From Aplectana chamaeleonis (taxonomy: Eukaryota > Nematoda > Chromadorea > Rhabditida > Cosmocercidae): DNA of 64,000 nt. Below the pieces are notes generated by a model. It did no database searches, was not told the DNA's origin, and saw nothing but the letters and a program-made list of their open reading frames with translations. The translations under genes and the position numbers were made by a program. The stretch spans positions 806,001 through 870,000 of the forward strand of contig JAPDOI010000175.1 in NCBI GenBank assembly GCA_029168955.1, in the 5' to 3' direction. Positions 54,288 through 64,000 of this stretch are shown piece after piece; within the stretch, counting starts at the first letter, position 1; the number at the start of each line of letters is the position of its first letter.

Positions 54288-55475
54288 GGGGAGGCATTCA
54301 TGAACGCGTTCGGTCTGGTTTGGTTAGGGTTTGTCTCGGGGGGGATTGCAAACCAGTGATTCATCAAGCTCCGGTTTGGTTACCTCTGGGTCACGAGTGG
54401 GCTAGAATCCAACCCACCTCGGAGCGGCTGGTCAGCAGCTGCGGTTAGCCAGCCAGACGTGCAATTACGTGCAGATTGTGCAATTTCACTACATTTTTAA
54501 TGTGACGCCATGTTTTTTTTCAACCCCAGGCAGTCTTAGGGCGCCGATGCCTCAGCAAATAGTCGGCGGCGGAACTCTCCCCCCCCTTCTGAGCCGTTGA
54601 CAACCATTGCGCGTTAACTACACCCACACCATTTTCGTCGAGTGCGTCACGGCGACAGCGGCATTCGCATTGGAGCGCACTAGACGTTTTTTCACCGCTT
54701 TGACTGCGATCCTTCTTTTTTCCTATTCTTGTTTTTCGAAAACTTACATGGAGCTGCAAACTTGCTACGATATTTTCCATACATGTCCTTTATAGTTGTA
54801 CAATTTCGAAAAAAATGTCGAACAAACGAAAATCGAAATTTTTTCGTTCGAAATCGTTCCGAACGAACGAAAAATGAAAATTTTCGTTCGAAACATATTC
54901 GAACAGACGAAATTTGAAAAAAATTCGTTCAACAAAATTTCGAGCGAACGAAATTTGAAAAAAAATTCGTTCGACGAAATTTCGAACGAACGAAAGCGAA
55001 CGAAAAAAAATTCGAAAAATCTTTCGAAAAATTTTCGAAAATTTCGTTCGTGTAGAACTATGTCCTTTTCTCGCCCTAAGTCACCGCAACAGAGACATTG
55101 CAAGTACTTATTGATCTTATAACAGCAATTTCACTCTAAACAACGGTGAAAAAATCAATCAGTTCGTTAATAACTCTGACCATGAGATCAGTTGAATTTT
55201 CATGAACTATATTATAAAACTTTTCACAGTGAATAATCAGGAAAAGCATCAAGAATGAAAAAGACGAACACTGAAGCCGACAGAATTCATTAGCTGGCAT
55301 CGATTTACCAACTTCAAACACGTTTTGACACCCGGTTTGCAAACCAAGCCGGCGAAAACATTCATGAATCGCTGGTTAGCGCGGGTAAGTGGTTTGGTCA
55401 CGCGTGGGCTTGCAAACCAAACCAAACCCTAGCCAAACCAAACCAACGAATGTGCGTTCATGAATCGCACCCCTG
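54288..55475. mobile_element. 1.1-kb TIR element, copy B, adjoining copy A
   Basis: Same ends and interior as copy A, immediately next to it in the same orientation. It lacks the copy A hairpin but carries a hAT-type MITE at 54791-55059. Confidence 0.85.
54791..55059. mobile_element. hAT-type MITE, second copy, 8-bp duplication ATGTCCTT
   Basis: TATAGTTGTACAATTTCG starts it and GTGTAGAACT ends it. ATGTCCTT is on both sides (54783-54790 and 55060-55067). Comparison with copy A of the host element, which has the uninterrupted site, confirms the insertion. Confidence 0.85.
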
Positions 55476-57270
55476 AAGGGAGTGTGGCATAGAACAGTGA
55501 TTAGATAAAGATATTCGCAGAGCATAAGTTAGATGGATACTGGCTGATTGGTCTTCACAAAGTATTGCAATTGTATGTATCTTCTGTTTCCAAGTGTGAT
55601 TTATTTCATTTCGTCGCGTGCGTCTGCGTGCGTACGCTGCGTCTCCTTCTCCCCACAATTTCTCGCTGTCTCTACCCTCGCTCCGTACAAGCGCGCGAGG
55701 GAACACATTAAATCTGGCTCGGAATCAGAGGATACATACATGACATTGGTGGGTTCACAAAAACCACTCCACTTTCAAAATAGCGACATAATATCGACGC
55801 TGCTTCGCGGCCTTTTTGAGATATGTCAGAAACAATACATCTCCATAACCAGTTTTAGATGTAGGACCCGTGTATGCTCTGCAACTCTCACGTAGCTGAG
55901 GGGTCATGTGCCCGCTTGCTTCAGATTTTCGGGGACGAGGTCAGTATCAATAATTCTCATCCTCTTTGGGAAAATGTGCGGAGACGATAATGAATGAAAC
56001 CGTTAAGTCTGAAGGTATTATCCACTGTCACCGACTCAGTGTGGTAAAAATTGCTTGGATCATGGGGCAATCCAGCTTGTGTTGGATACATACTGAATGA
56101 ATTACCCTCAAATGAGGAAATGAATTGTACAGTATGGTTCAAATCGACATTCCCATGATCCAACGCCACGCGTGTCTGCCAGCACGCTGCACCCTCCGTC
56201 TCTGGCTACCTTCACCCTCCCCTACGCACGCACGCAGAGGTTTTGCGGAAATTCAGTGTCTTGACAGAGACTGATCGTTTATCACGCAGAGCTAACTGTT
56301 TATCACACAGAGCTAACTCCTTTCAGCATAGTACCGGAATGATTGGAGAATACCCACTCTATGAATGTTGAGTTTGTGGTACAGCTGGGGTCACCACGAT
56401 AGAGATAGCTGAAGACACCTCAGAAGCCTGTGCTGCGTCGTGTGCGCCCACGAGAAATGTTAAAATCGATCGGTGCACGCGACAGGCGCGCGAACTGCTG
56501 GTTGGTCCGCAGCTATCCCTTTCGCGGCTACACCAACCATAAACAGTTAAATGTGCCTTTGACCAATCTATCGCATGCAGTCCTCCACGCTGGGGGAATA
56601 TTGATGGTGGAGGTGCGTGCTTTCACGTAGTATAGTGTAGCCATCGCTGGCTCGATTGCAAGTTGACCTTCAATCAATAAGCTTTTAGCTCTCTATGTGT
56701 TATAACTTTCTTTACTCTGTTTGATTTTTTGTATTATTTCAACCTGTGTCTGTTCTGAAGTCTTCAGTTGGAACAGTTTAGTGGGTGTGGGATACATTTG
56801 CCGTTTCTAAACGATTCCGGTGCATTTTTTCCACCAAAATTCTGAATAAAATTCAATAATCTTTGCATCAACTACGAAGTTTCGGAGGAGTTTTGTGGGA
56901 GGGGGAGGGGGGTCGGGATGAACGTCGCCATAATCGGCATTTGTTTCCCTGTTTTTTCCGAACTTGTGTGACAAAAAAGCACCTGATACGTTCAACACCT
57001 GAATGACTGCGCGCTCCACGGCAAATTCCCGTGGCGGATCGGCGCGCTCCGCGACCAATCAATCCAGTAAGTTAATAAACTGAATATTTGTGGTAAGTGG
57101 TTATGTTGAAATGAAATTTAATTTGCTTAATATCTGCACACCAGTTATGCAAGTTATTTCAAGTGTGGTTATTCAAGCAGTGATCAAGAGGAATCCGGCT
57201 TTTTCCAGGTAAAACAAAAAATCGAGTTCATGGCGTGAGTGTGCATTGTGGACACTCGGTCACTCAAGTG
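55476..57270. other. No gene recognised
   Basis: 55605-55712 is a diverged relative of the 20866-20975 repeat (TGCGTACGCTGCGTCTYCTT). A duplicated GTTTATCACRCAGAGCTAACT lies at 56277-56318. The minus frames at 56807-57062 cover a GCGCTCCGCGACC repeat. Confidence 0.4.
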
Positions 57271-57730
57271 TTAAAGGCATCGTACGCGCTGAAAACCACC
57301 TATCGTTTTTCGGATTTAAATCAATGGTTGGGCCCACCTAAGAACGTGGGTAGAGTTTGTCGGGTCAACGATGCTTTTTTGGGAAGATATGGGAGATTGA
57401 ATGCCTCGAATTCCGCCATAAGAGGCCGGCCTTCCGACGGCCGTGTGGCATCAAATGAGAAAAGAATGTGGTTCATCATCAAATGTTAAGCTTAAATAAG
57501 TGGAAGTTGTTGTATCATTTTTTCATAAGCGACTTTCTTTTCTCATTTGAAGCCAGATGGCTGCCGGAAGGCCGGCGTCTTTTGGCGGAATTCGAGGCAT
57601 TCGATCTCCCATATCTTCCCAAAAAAGTATCGGTGACCCGACAAACTCCACTCACGTTCTCAGGCTGGCCCAACTATTGATTCAAACCAAAAAAACGGTA
57701 GGCGGTTTTCAGCGCGTACGATGCCTTTAA
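57271..57730. mobile_element. TTAA-type MITE, complete copy (TTAAAGGCATCGTACGCG ends)
   Basis: TTAAAGGCATCGTACGCGCT at the left is exactly inverted at the right, with TTAA at both borders. The 460-bp element has arms extending over 150 bp (CCGGCCTTCC/GGAAGGCCGG). A solo arm lies near 7222 on the minus strand. Confidence 0.85.
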
Positions 57731-57825
57731 GAACGGGTAGGTTTTCTTACACAGACAACGCCAATACATATGAAGCCTTGAAAAAAGATGCTATGAGAAA
57801 TATCAGAGATTAGAAATAATGAAAA

Positions 57826-57960
57826 AAGCACTCACCCATCGAGAAATGCCAGCCGCTCTTCTTACCGATTACGAGCAAACTTGAAACTGAGCCAGCGATG
57901 GCTACCGTATACTTCACGATAGTACGCAACTGCATCATCACCTTTTTTGACTGGGGAGGG
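57826..57960 (-). CDS. Candidate exon of an unidentified gene
   Basis: Bounded by CCTCCCCAG upstream and GATGG|GTGAGT downstream on the minus strand. Two frames stay open. One gives DDAVAYYREVYGSHRWLSFKF and the other LRTIVKYTVAIAGSVSSLLV, a plausible membrane segment that could splice near 57775 to a short exon ending in TAA. I cannot choose between them and recognise no family. Neighbouring sequence is repeats, so a captured fragment is also possible. Confidence 0.25.
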
Positions 57961-57995
57961 ATGTAAGTAACAGAATTTGCGCTCCCAATTGGAGG

Positions 57996-58056
57996 TTGAC
58001 GTAAACCCGATGCGTATGCTATAGCATATGGCACCGAGTTTGCGCCAACCTTCAGC
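57996..58056. mobile_element. GGTTGGCGCAAACTCGGTGCC hairpin, best copy
   Basis: A 60-bp hairpin whose apex is GTATGCTATAGCATATG. The 3' arm is GGCACCGAGTTTGCGCCAAC; the 5' arm has a few mismatches. Confidence 0.7.
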
Positions 58057-58398
58057 AGTGAACGCGAAATCTCTTCCGGATCCATGCCAACAGTACCTCT
58101 TCCGAAATACGGCTGCCACCATCAAATTGAGTCTTAAAAAATCTTCGCCTTGGATAAAAAACTCCATGAAAAAAGAATCGGTAATGTAGTAATGTAGTAT
58201 TATGAGGGCTCTAACGAGATCATTCTACGCGCTAAAGATTTGCCGCCTCACGTGATGCTGAAGGCAAACCCGACCTCAAGGAAATTTTGCTTGGCCAGCA
58301 GAAAACCACGTCATGAGTAATATTTTTTTAAGTGGTGCCCTCATAATCCGACTACAGGAGGGATATGATTGTATGCAATGCGTTTGTAAAGAACATGT

Positions 58399-58560
58399 AG
58401 AGTTCGCGCAATCACTTTAGTCTGATTAATGGACGGGCCTGCAACGGTAGATCACCCCGCGCGAATCGAAACCCCATTCACCAGTGAGGCCGCCAACCCC
58501 GCACGGCCATCCGCCTGGTCCACGCGTCGGACTAAAACGAACACGGAATCCATAGATGTG
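58399..58560 (+). mobile_element. SINE-like repeat, copy D
   Basis: AGAGTTCGCGCAATCACTTT to TCCATAGATG. Same orientation as all other copies. B-box-like GAATCGAAACC retained. Confidence 0.7.
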
Positions 58561-58743
58561 TTCCCTATTCGTACCGGGTAGTTTCAGTCGTGGAAAATTC
58601 GGTACAGGGGTAGATAGGGGTACGGAACGGGCGATTTTCATTGTCGGTCAATCGGCAAATAGTTATCCTCCTTCTGTGACGTTGTTCGTTGGCCAACGGA
58701 GAAGTCAACCCCATACCCCATCTCCCCTTTATCGAGAAACCAA

Positions 58744-59052
58744 TACTAGGCTCCGTCCATATCAGACGCCCAGCGTCAAAGCGTTGAGGCGTCGCAGCAT
58801 CATGCGGCAGCGCTGAACCGCTGACGCATGACGCTAGGCTGCTGGCGCATTCAACGTGTTCGAGGACGCCACGGGGTTAGCGATGATATTGATAATATTA
58901 GTGAGAGCCGCTACTGCCGCTATGACTCCACCGTCAGCGACAGCCCGGCTGCAGTGGTCGCTGGGGAGTCAGATCCATAACAAATGTTAAAGATGCAAAC
59001 CCCCAGCGATATTTGGCGCTAGGTCGTCTGCTATGGACGGAACCTTAGTCTC
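58744..59052. mobile_element. TIR element, GGCTCCGTCCATATCAGACG ends
   Basis: GGCTCCGTCCATATCAGACG is inverted as GTCGTCTGCTATGGACGGAAC on the right. The interior has GAACCGCTGACGCATGACGC-type short repeats. Superfamily not assigned. Confidence 0.65.
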
Positions 59053-59706
59053 TCTATTGACTTCCGTTTGAAGCTCATTTCTTTGATTTTTCCTCTTGAG
59101 CCGTTACCATTCCGCAAAGGCTATATAAACTGTGTGCCTATAATGACATTATGCAATGGAAAAGTGGCAACAGTTGCATTGATGAAAGTCACCTGCGTTT
59201 GAAATGATAGTTAAATAGTCAGCGAGCGAGAGTGCTCTAATCACGTCGTAATCACGTGAAAGCTGGGAGGCGAGTGCGGGAAAATATATTTTCTCGACTC
59301 TCACGTTATCGATTTTTTGAAGCGTGTTCTGAAAATTCTTTCCCTTTACGAGTGACCAAATTCCCTTTGGAAACGCAACCTTTTCCTCCTTATATATTAC
59401 CTGTGACCATTTATTTCTATTTCCCTTACCCTAATATTTTGTGCAGTGTTTTTTGCAAGGTAGTTAATTTGCCACGTCGCTTTCACTGCGGAATGCCTCC
59501 TGATATTGTATGATTTAATGAAGAGAGTGCTTCAGGCTGTGTGTTCGACAGCCGGCTGTGATGTTACCCTAAAATATTACATTCTTCTCGTCTCTGATTC
59601 CTGCTTCGAGCTTCGATACGTATGAGCAGAAGAGAGGGATCGCAATATTTCGGATATTCTGAGGATTATTGAAGGCTACGGTAGGTACAGTGATGATGGC
59701 CTAACC
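59053..59706. other. No gene recognised
   Basis: The plus frame at 59256-59513 has no family. AT-rich. Confidence 0.35.
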
Positions 59707-59855
59707 TATCGTTCATCACTGGATGAGGGATCGCCGCGACGCTGATTGGCGGGAAAAATTGCGCGCGGGAAGACGGAGGGAGAGTGGCTATTGATCGCGC
59801 AATTTTTCCCGCCAAGCAGCGTTGCGGCAATCCCTCATCCAGTGATGGACGATAA
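59707..59855. mobile_element. Hairpin MITE, GATGAGGGATCGCCGC family, best copy
   Basis: TCACTGGATGAGGGATCGCC is inverted at the right. Arms of about 60 bp also include GGCGGGAAAAATTGCGCG. Other copies lie at 22912 and 42956. Confidence 0.8.
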
Positions 59856-60159
59856 TTCAAGAGTGGTATTTTCTTCGAATCCCTTAGGATGAGTATTTGT
59901 CAACCTTACCGCATTTTTTTGGTGTATTCTCAGCAGAAAGCCTTTTTCGTCTGAAAGAATGCCTTATAGCCTTTGATGCTTTGGCTTGTGTATTGTGGGC
60001 AATATTTTGAGCGCGCAGTATTTTCGCTCGGCTTTTCGAAATCCAGATTGTGTCCCGAACATAGAAGACAATTCTAAAAAATCACCATTATCATTCAATA
60101 CTGCGCCTTTTCCAATTTCTGCACATTTTCCCTTCAGGTTTGCAGGATTGTGGAGGTGA

Positions 60160-60290
60160 TGCGGCATTGCGAAGAAAACAGTTTGGGAACAGTTGAAGAC
60201 GTTTCAAGATAAACAACTAGACACCAAGAATCTCAGACGATCCGAAGGTCAGACGCGAATCGTGTCTGACATTAATCAATTATCTCTGTT
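60160..60290 (+). pseudogene. Possible Tc1/mariner transposase N-terminal scrap
   Basis: The frame CGIAKKTVWEQLKTFQDKQ followed by RRSEGQTRI resembles the helix-turn-helix of Tc1/mariner transposases and the basic GRP linker after it, with the Gly-Arg-Pro altered. An in-frame TGA precedes it at 60157 and no catalytic domain is visible downstream. Weak assignment. Confidence 0.35.
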
Positions 60291-60533
60291 GACGGGTCAC
60301 AAAAGGGACGAATGCGTCGTTGAAGGAGAAGGATGCTATTGTATTGAGACATATTTTCTCAGGTGCTGCAGAATTCATAGACAAGGAAAATAGATGAGCT
60401 CTCGATGGTCACTACTTTAATTGTAGCTGGATTGGGACGAAAAAAGCGTTGTCGCCGAAGATCCGTCCAGGCCTACTTTGGTGGTCATATCGAGTGGAAG
60501 TGAAAGTTTAAAGTCCTTCTTTTAGAGTTCGCG

Positions 60534-60684
60534 CAATAATTCTAGTCTGATGAATGGACGGGGCTGTGACGGTAGATCACCACGCACGGATCGAAACCCC
60601 ATTCTTCAGTGAGGCCGTCAACCCCGCACCGCCCGCCGCCTGGTCCATGCGTCAGACTAGATCGAAAATGGAAACCATATATAA
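60534..60684 (+). mobile_element. SINE-like repeat, copy E
   Basis: AGAGTTCGCGCAATAATTCT to ACCATATATA. Contains GGATCGAAACCCC, the best B-box match (GATCGAAAC) among the five copies. Confidence 0.7.
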
Positions 60685-61034
60685 AATTCCTTTTCCGTAG
60701 TGTTTTCTACATGAATTACCCTATTGTGCCGCTCAAGACGACCTACCTTGCTTCAGAAATCCTTGTAGTTCTACAAACAAAAATACTACGTCGCTAAGAA
60801 TTCGTAGACGTAGTTCAAGACCTAGACTTGCTCTGTCTTTGCATACTTCCATGGCTCACACGCTATTCAGCCAGTGAAATGGGTAGTTTGAGGCTGATCA
60901 TATTAGACTGAGGGTTTTTGAAGGTCTGTGCGAGCTCTTCTGATTTCTCGTATCAGATATGACTCTCAGCACTTTGAAAACCGCTGAAAACCGTCTACCA
61001 GGAATGGCGATTCTGCTAGTCAACCTACAACGCA

Positions 61035-61556
61035 CTACTGAGGGTTTGCTTTCGACCTCCCCAGACTGCGGCTCGAAAATTTTGTGGCCATCCAACAACT
61101 TTCCTGAGGAGCACACCAGAGCGGCGGTCTACTGCAGTCCTGAGCCAAGCATTTGGTTCTGTCAAATTCACCCGCTTCCACAGATAACTTGAAAAATGCT
61201 ATCTGTAAAAAACAGCTGAATCCGGTTCTGTGAAGACGGACTGAATTCCGCGTGAAGTGTGGTTGCCCGACAAGAAATGCAATACGTTTCGTAAATGGGT
61301 CACAACCCTTCGACGGCAAGCAGTTGGAGGCATCTTGGGAATTTTGATTTTCAGATCCATGTCGCCCGCGCTCAGGATAAGAAGCAACACGCTTTTCCGA
61401 TGCTTGGAGGAAGACGCTTGCATCTTCAAGCTGGTAATGGACTATGCCGCTAAAATACTTTTCTAGTACAGTAGTAAATAGTAGTGCACGTAGGGCAATA
61501 ATGATAGCGGCGTCCCTTTCCCCTCTCCAAAGCGTTACCAAGGTCCACACGATCAT
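61035..61556 (-). CDS. Unassigned 173-codon open frame
   Basis: The longest open frame outside recognised elements after the CR1 frames. Basic and mixed composition with a hydrophobic start (IIIALRALLFTTVL). No domain, signal peptide or repeat. A 69-codon frame lies opposite. It may be an exon, an old transposon piece or chance. Confidence 0.2.
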   Translation of the reverse strand: MIVWTLVTLWRGERDAAIIIALRALLFTTVLEKYFSGIVHYQLEDASVFLQASEKRVASYPERGRHGSENQNSQDASNCLPSKGCDPFTKRIAFLVGQPHFTRNSVRLHRTGFSCFLQIAFFKLSVEAGEFDRTKCLAQDCSRPPLWCAPQESCWMATKFSSRSLGRSKANPQ

Positions 61557-62901
61557 TCAGCTAATGGCATCTTCATCAATCTTCTTCCCTCACTGATGCC
61601 TCCGGTCTTGAAATCCGACAAGGAGTGAAGAAATTCTCTACAGTTACTTTTTCAATTCACAGTACCAAGATTATAGCAGACCTTTCAGTTTTCTTATTTG
61701 TAATAGGAAAAAGATTTGCGATTAGAGCCACAAGAACCTTTGAGTTCTCTGTCCGGGGATGGAAAAAATCATCGTAGCATGGAACGTGCCTCTAACCTGA
61801 TCATCTTGTGCAAGAGATGGGAGGAGATGGATCCACAACACAGTAACCTCGTTCTGGCCCTAGGAATAGAATTCAAGTGGTCAACTTAGGCGAGAAATGG
61901 CAGAGGACGGGTGTAGAACACTAAAAGAAGCCCACGGAGTACATGCAACTGGCTGCAAAAACAATGGTGAAGTCTATGGAAGACACATGACGGGACACCT
62001 TAGTCTATCGTGGAACTCTCTTATTTTCCTTAAGCTGGTAGAACTGGACAAAAACCATACTCGCCCGAACCTTGCCGAAGATGATGAGGAGGCAGGTTTC
62101 AGGTCAGATCGAAGTTCCTTGATCGTTTCCACACAGAACTCGTAGGTTTCTTGAATATTAATCGAAATTCATATTTCCTGTTAGGAACTTGAAAAGTGAA
62201 AGTTCTGCGATAACCTTGGGACTGCGAATTGAAGTTAATTGTGAAGCATTTCTCATAGTCTCGTCGAATTCCGAAACCCGAGGTTTCAGGTAGAACTAAG
62301 ACGAATGATGGTGACCCTATCAGTCGAATGCTCATATATACACGGTACACAGGTTTTGGAGATGGGTGGGGACGCTGCTATAATTATTGTGTGTATTCTA
62401 GGTTTTAAAAACACTTTCTAACCTATGTTTCTCTTTGTTACCGTTATAATGTTCAATCGTGGGATGCATGCATCGCCGATCTGTACTATGAGAGCTTGAA
62501 ATTTTGTTTAATGTTTCTGAACAAAACTGTGATTTTATACTTGCTGCTTGTAGATATTTGCTGAATCCGATAAAATCAGTCTCTTAATTCACTATGTTAT
62601 CAGTGAGTTCAGTATGTGTACATGACTGGCGTGGTGATTGCGCAAACGCAATCTCACAGGCACAAGATAGCTAAAAAACCTTCCTCGCGCCCTTCCGAGC
62701 CACAATTTGTTATAAATTATAGGTACCAGTTAGTTGTCGACAGTCAACGAGATTCGCCGCAAAATCTCACAAAATTTTCGAAAATGCCCTGCAGATAATT
62801 TCTGTCTGCGGCATCGTGGTCCTTTGATAAGCACCACTGATGAGTCGGGTATATGGTGACCAATCAGGGGCAATGTGAGTTATCGACTACTATATAGCTA
62901 C
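61557..62901. other. No gene recognised
   Basis: Frames plus 61897-62145 and minus 62099-62350 have no family. No repeats with pairs in the window. Confidence 0.35.
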
Positions 62902-62940
62902 AGGGTGGCTGAAAAGTTCCCGCATTTTTTATTCGGCCGT
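62902..62940. other. Possible mariner-type terminus
   Basis: TACAGGGTGGCTGAAAAGTTCCCGC-type sequence (62899 onwards, about 25 bp) begins at TA and looks like a mariner end. No matching inverted end was found within the window. Confidence 0.3.
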
Positions 62941-63927
62941 GAAAAGTTGTGCCTATTGTGAATCATCGAATTAACCCATTTTTAAAACAAGAGACTCCTT
63001 TAAATCAAGGACAATAATTTCAGGCGCAAAAAGTCGGAAGGAGCTTTCAAAATCATGTTCTTCGGCTTCAACACATTTACACAACTCGCGCTTGAAAATC
63101 ACCCCCTCTGGTCGCACGCGCACAATCTAATGAACCAAAGAAATACTTAGTCTAAGTCAGACGAATTATGTGGCCAAATATCTTTGCCTCAGGATCCCAG
63201 AAACGATCTCACGAAACAGCAGTTGTCGAATTGGCAGAATGTTCCGGTGCCCAGTCCTCCTACAATGAGAATTCTTCCGTTGGAGTTTTTTTCAAGCACC
63301 TGGTCACAGAACTGGCGATTATGGAGTTGAGATATAGTGAGAACCTTCTTATCTGACACAGCGAAGGTGCAGACTGACCGAATCAGGCGAAAATAGCCGA
63401 TTTTTTGGGTAGGTCATGTTCTGGAATGTTTGTCTCCTCCAACATTCTTTGCACACAACGAGGCTTTATTCATTTATCTACATATACGTCATAAGTAACG
63501 CGCTACGATGCATCTGAGAATAGGAAAGTAGAGAACTCACAAGCGAAAACAAAAACTACTCACAAAAAAAAAGAAAAAAGAACATCAGCGGGATCGAATA
63601 TGACAATCTCTAGGCTATCGAAAATCCAACACGTTTGCGTTTGACATAAATGAGTTTGAATGAGGTAGGTTAATTATGCTTCATGTCGTGACCTTCGTCC
63701 GAATGTTTTCTATCGCTGACGTCATCCTTATTAAAGGGCGGCATAGTGCATAAGCGTTGGGACCTGGGGGCGCGCCAGTACGGTAGAATCGTTCTAGAAG
63801 CGGCAGTCATGCAGAGGAAGCCAGACAACCACAGTCACGCGACTTGTAATCACCAATCTCATCGTACGGTGGTTAATCGTGCCGCTGCCACCGCCAACTC
63901 CAGCGCTGTCGAGTCCTAGCTCTCCTA
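62941..63927. other. No gene recognised
   Basis: Short frames only, for example plus 63168-63356. No supported feature. Confidence 0.35.
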
Positions 63928-64000
63928 CTGTGCTTCTCTGGGCCAAATTCCGGTCCGCAATTGCCTTTCGACACGCTTTGCGGCCGCACGCGCTCGAGTC
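63928..64000. mobile_element. Tc1/mariner-type MITE of the 5867 family, cut by window edge
   Basis: CTGTGCTTCTCTGGGCCAAA preceded by TA, running through TGCGGCCGCA to the end of the window. Third copy of the family. Confidence 0.8.

Overview
The window is eukaryotic and almost certainly from a clade V (Rhabditina) nematode. I infer a strongylid or hookworm-like genome, but the species cannot be fixed from the sequence. Three things support this: a seven-transmembrane receptor of the nematode srsx type, several near-exact copies of the 22-nt nematode spliced leader SL1, and a CR1-type retrotransposon whose 5' end begins with SL1. No rRNA gene, canonical tRNA gene, prokaryotic operon or CRISPR array was seen. 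Coding density is very low and most of the window is transposable-element sequence.

The one convincing host gene is a complete 302-residue srsx-like receptor on the minus strand. Its seven exons run from 28970 down to 6445. They join in phase at GT-AG junctions (exon sum 909 nt, start to stop). Three introns are 53-63 nt; the other three are 6.4, 8.3 and 6.7 kb and are filled with mobile elements. A splice acceptor two bases upstream of the ATG suggests a trans-spliced message.

Region by region. 1-6.4 kb: GA-rich and GTAA microsatellites, a minisatellite and several terminal-inverted-repeat (TIR) elements. 6.4-29 kb: the receptor gene. Its introns hold three foldback TIR elements built of arrays of the unit TTACATGTAA, two of which carry spliced-leader-RNA-like cassettes in opposite orientations. 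They also hold a Penelope-like element remnant with a GIY-YIG domain, three copies of a SINE-like repeat, and MITEs of Tc1/mariner, TTAA-flanked and PIF/Harbinger type. 29-47 kb: a decayed Tc1/mariner transposase, GCGGGCGGATCG repeat blocks, a 60-bp tandem repeat split by a 1.75-kb Mutator-type element with a clean 9-bp target duplication, nested mariner and hAT MITEs, and a third SL1-like sequence. 47.1-50.9 kb: a broken CR1-clade retrotransposon with ORF1, endonuclease and reverse transcriptase. 50.9-64 kb: a second reverse-transcriptase scrap (RTE-like), a 0.6-kb TIR element of tandem repeats, two 1.1-kb TIR elements side by side, more MITEs and SINE copies, and a few unassigned reading frames.

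The most interesting theme is mobile spliced-leader sequence. SL-RNA-like units, each with a donor-bearing stem-loop, a U-rich Sm-like site and a 3' hairpin, sit inside transposon-like foldback repeats. Separately, a retrotransposon copy appears to preserve the SL1 of its trans-spliced mRNA. All family names rest on motif reading by eye; no database search was possible.
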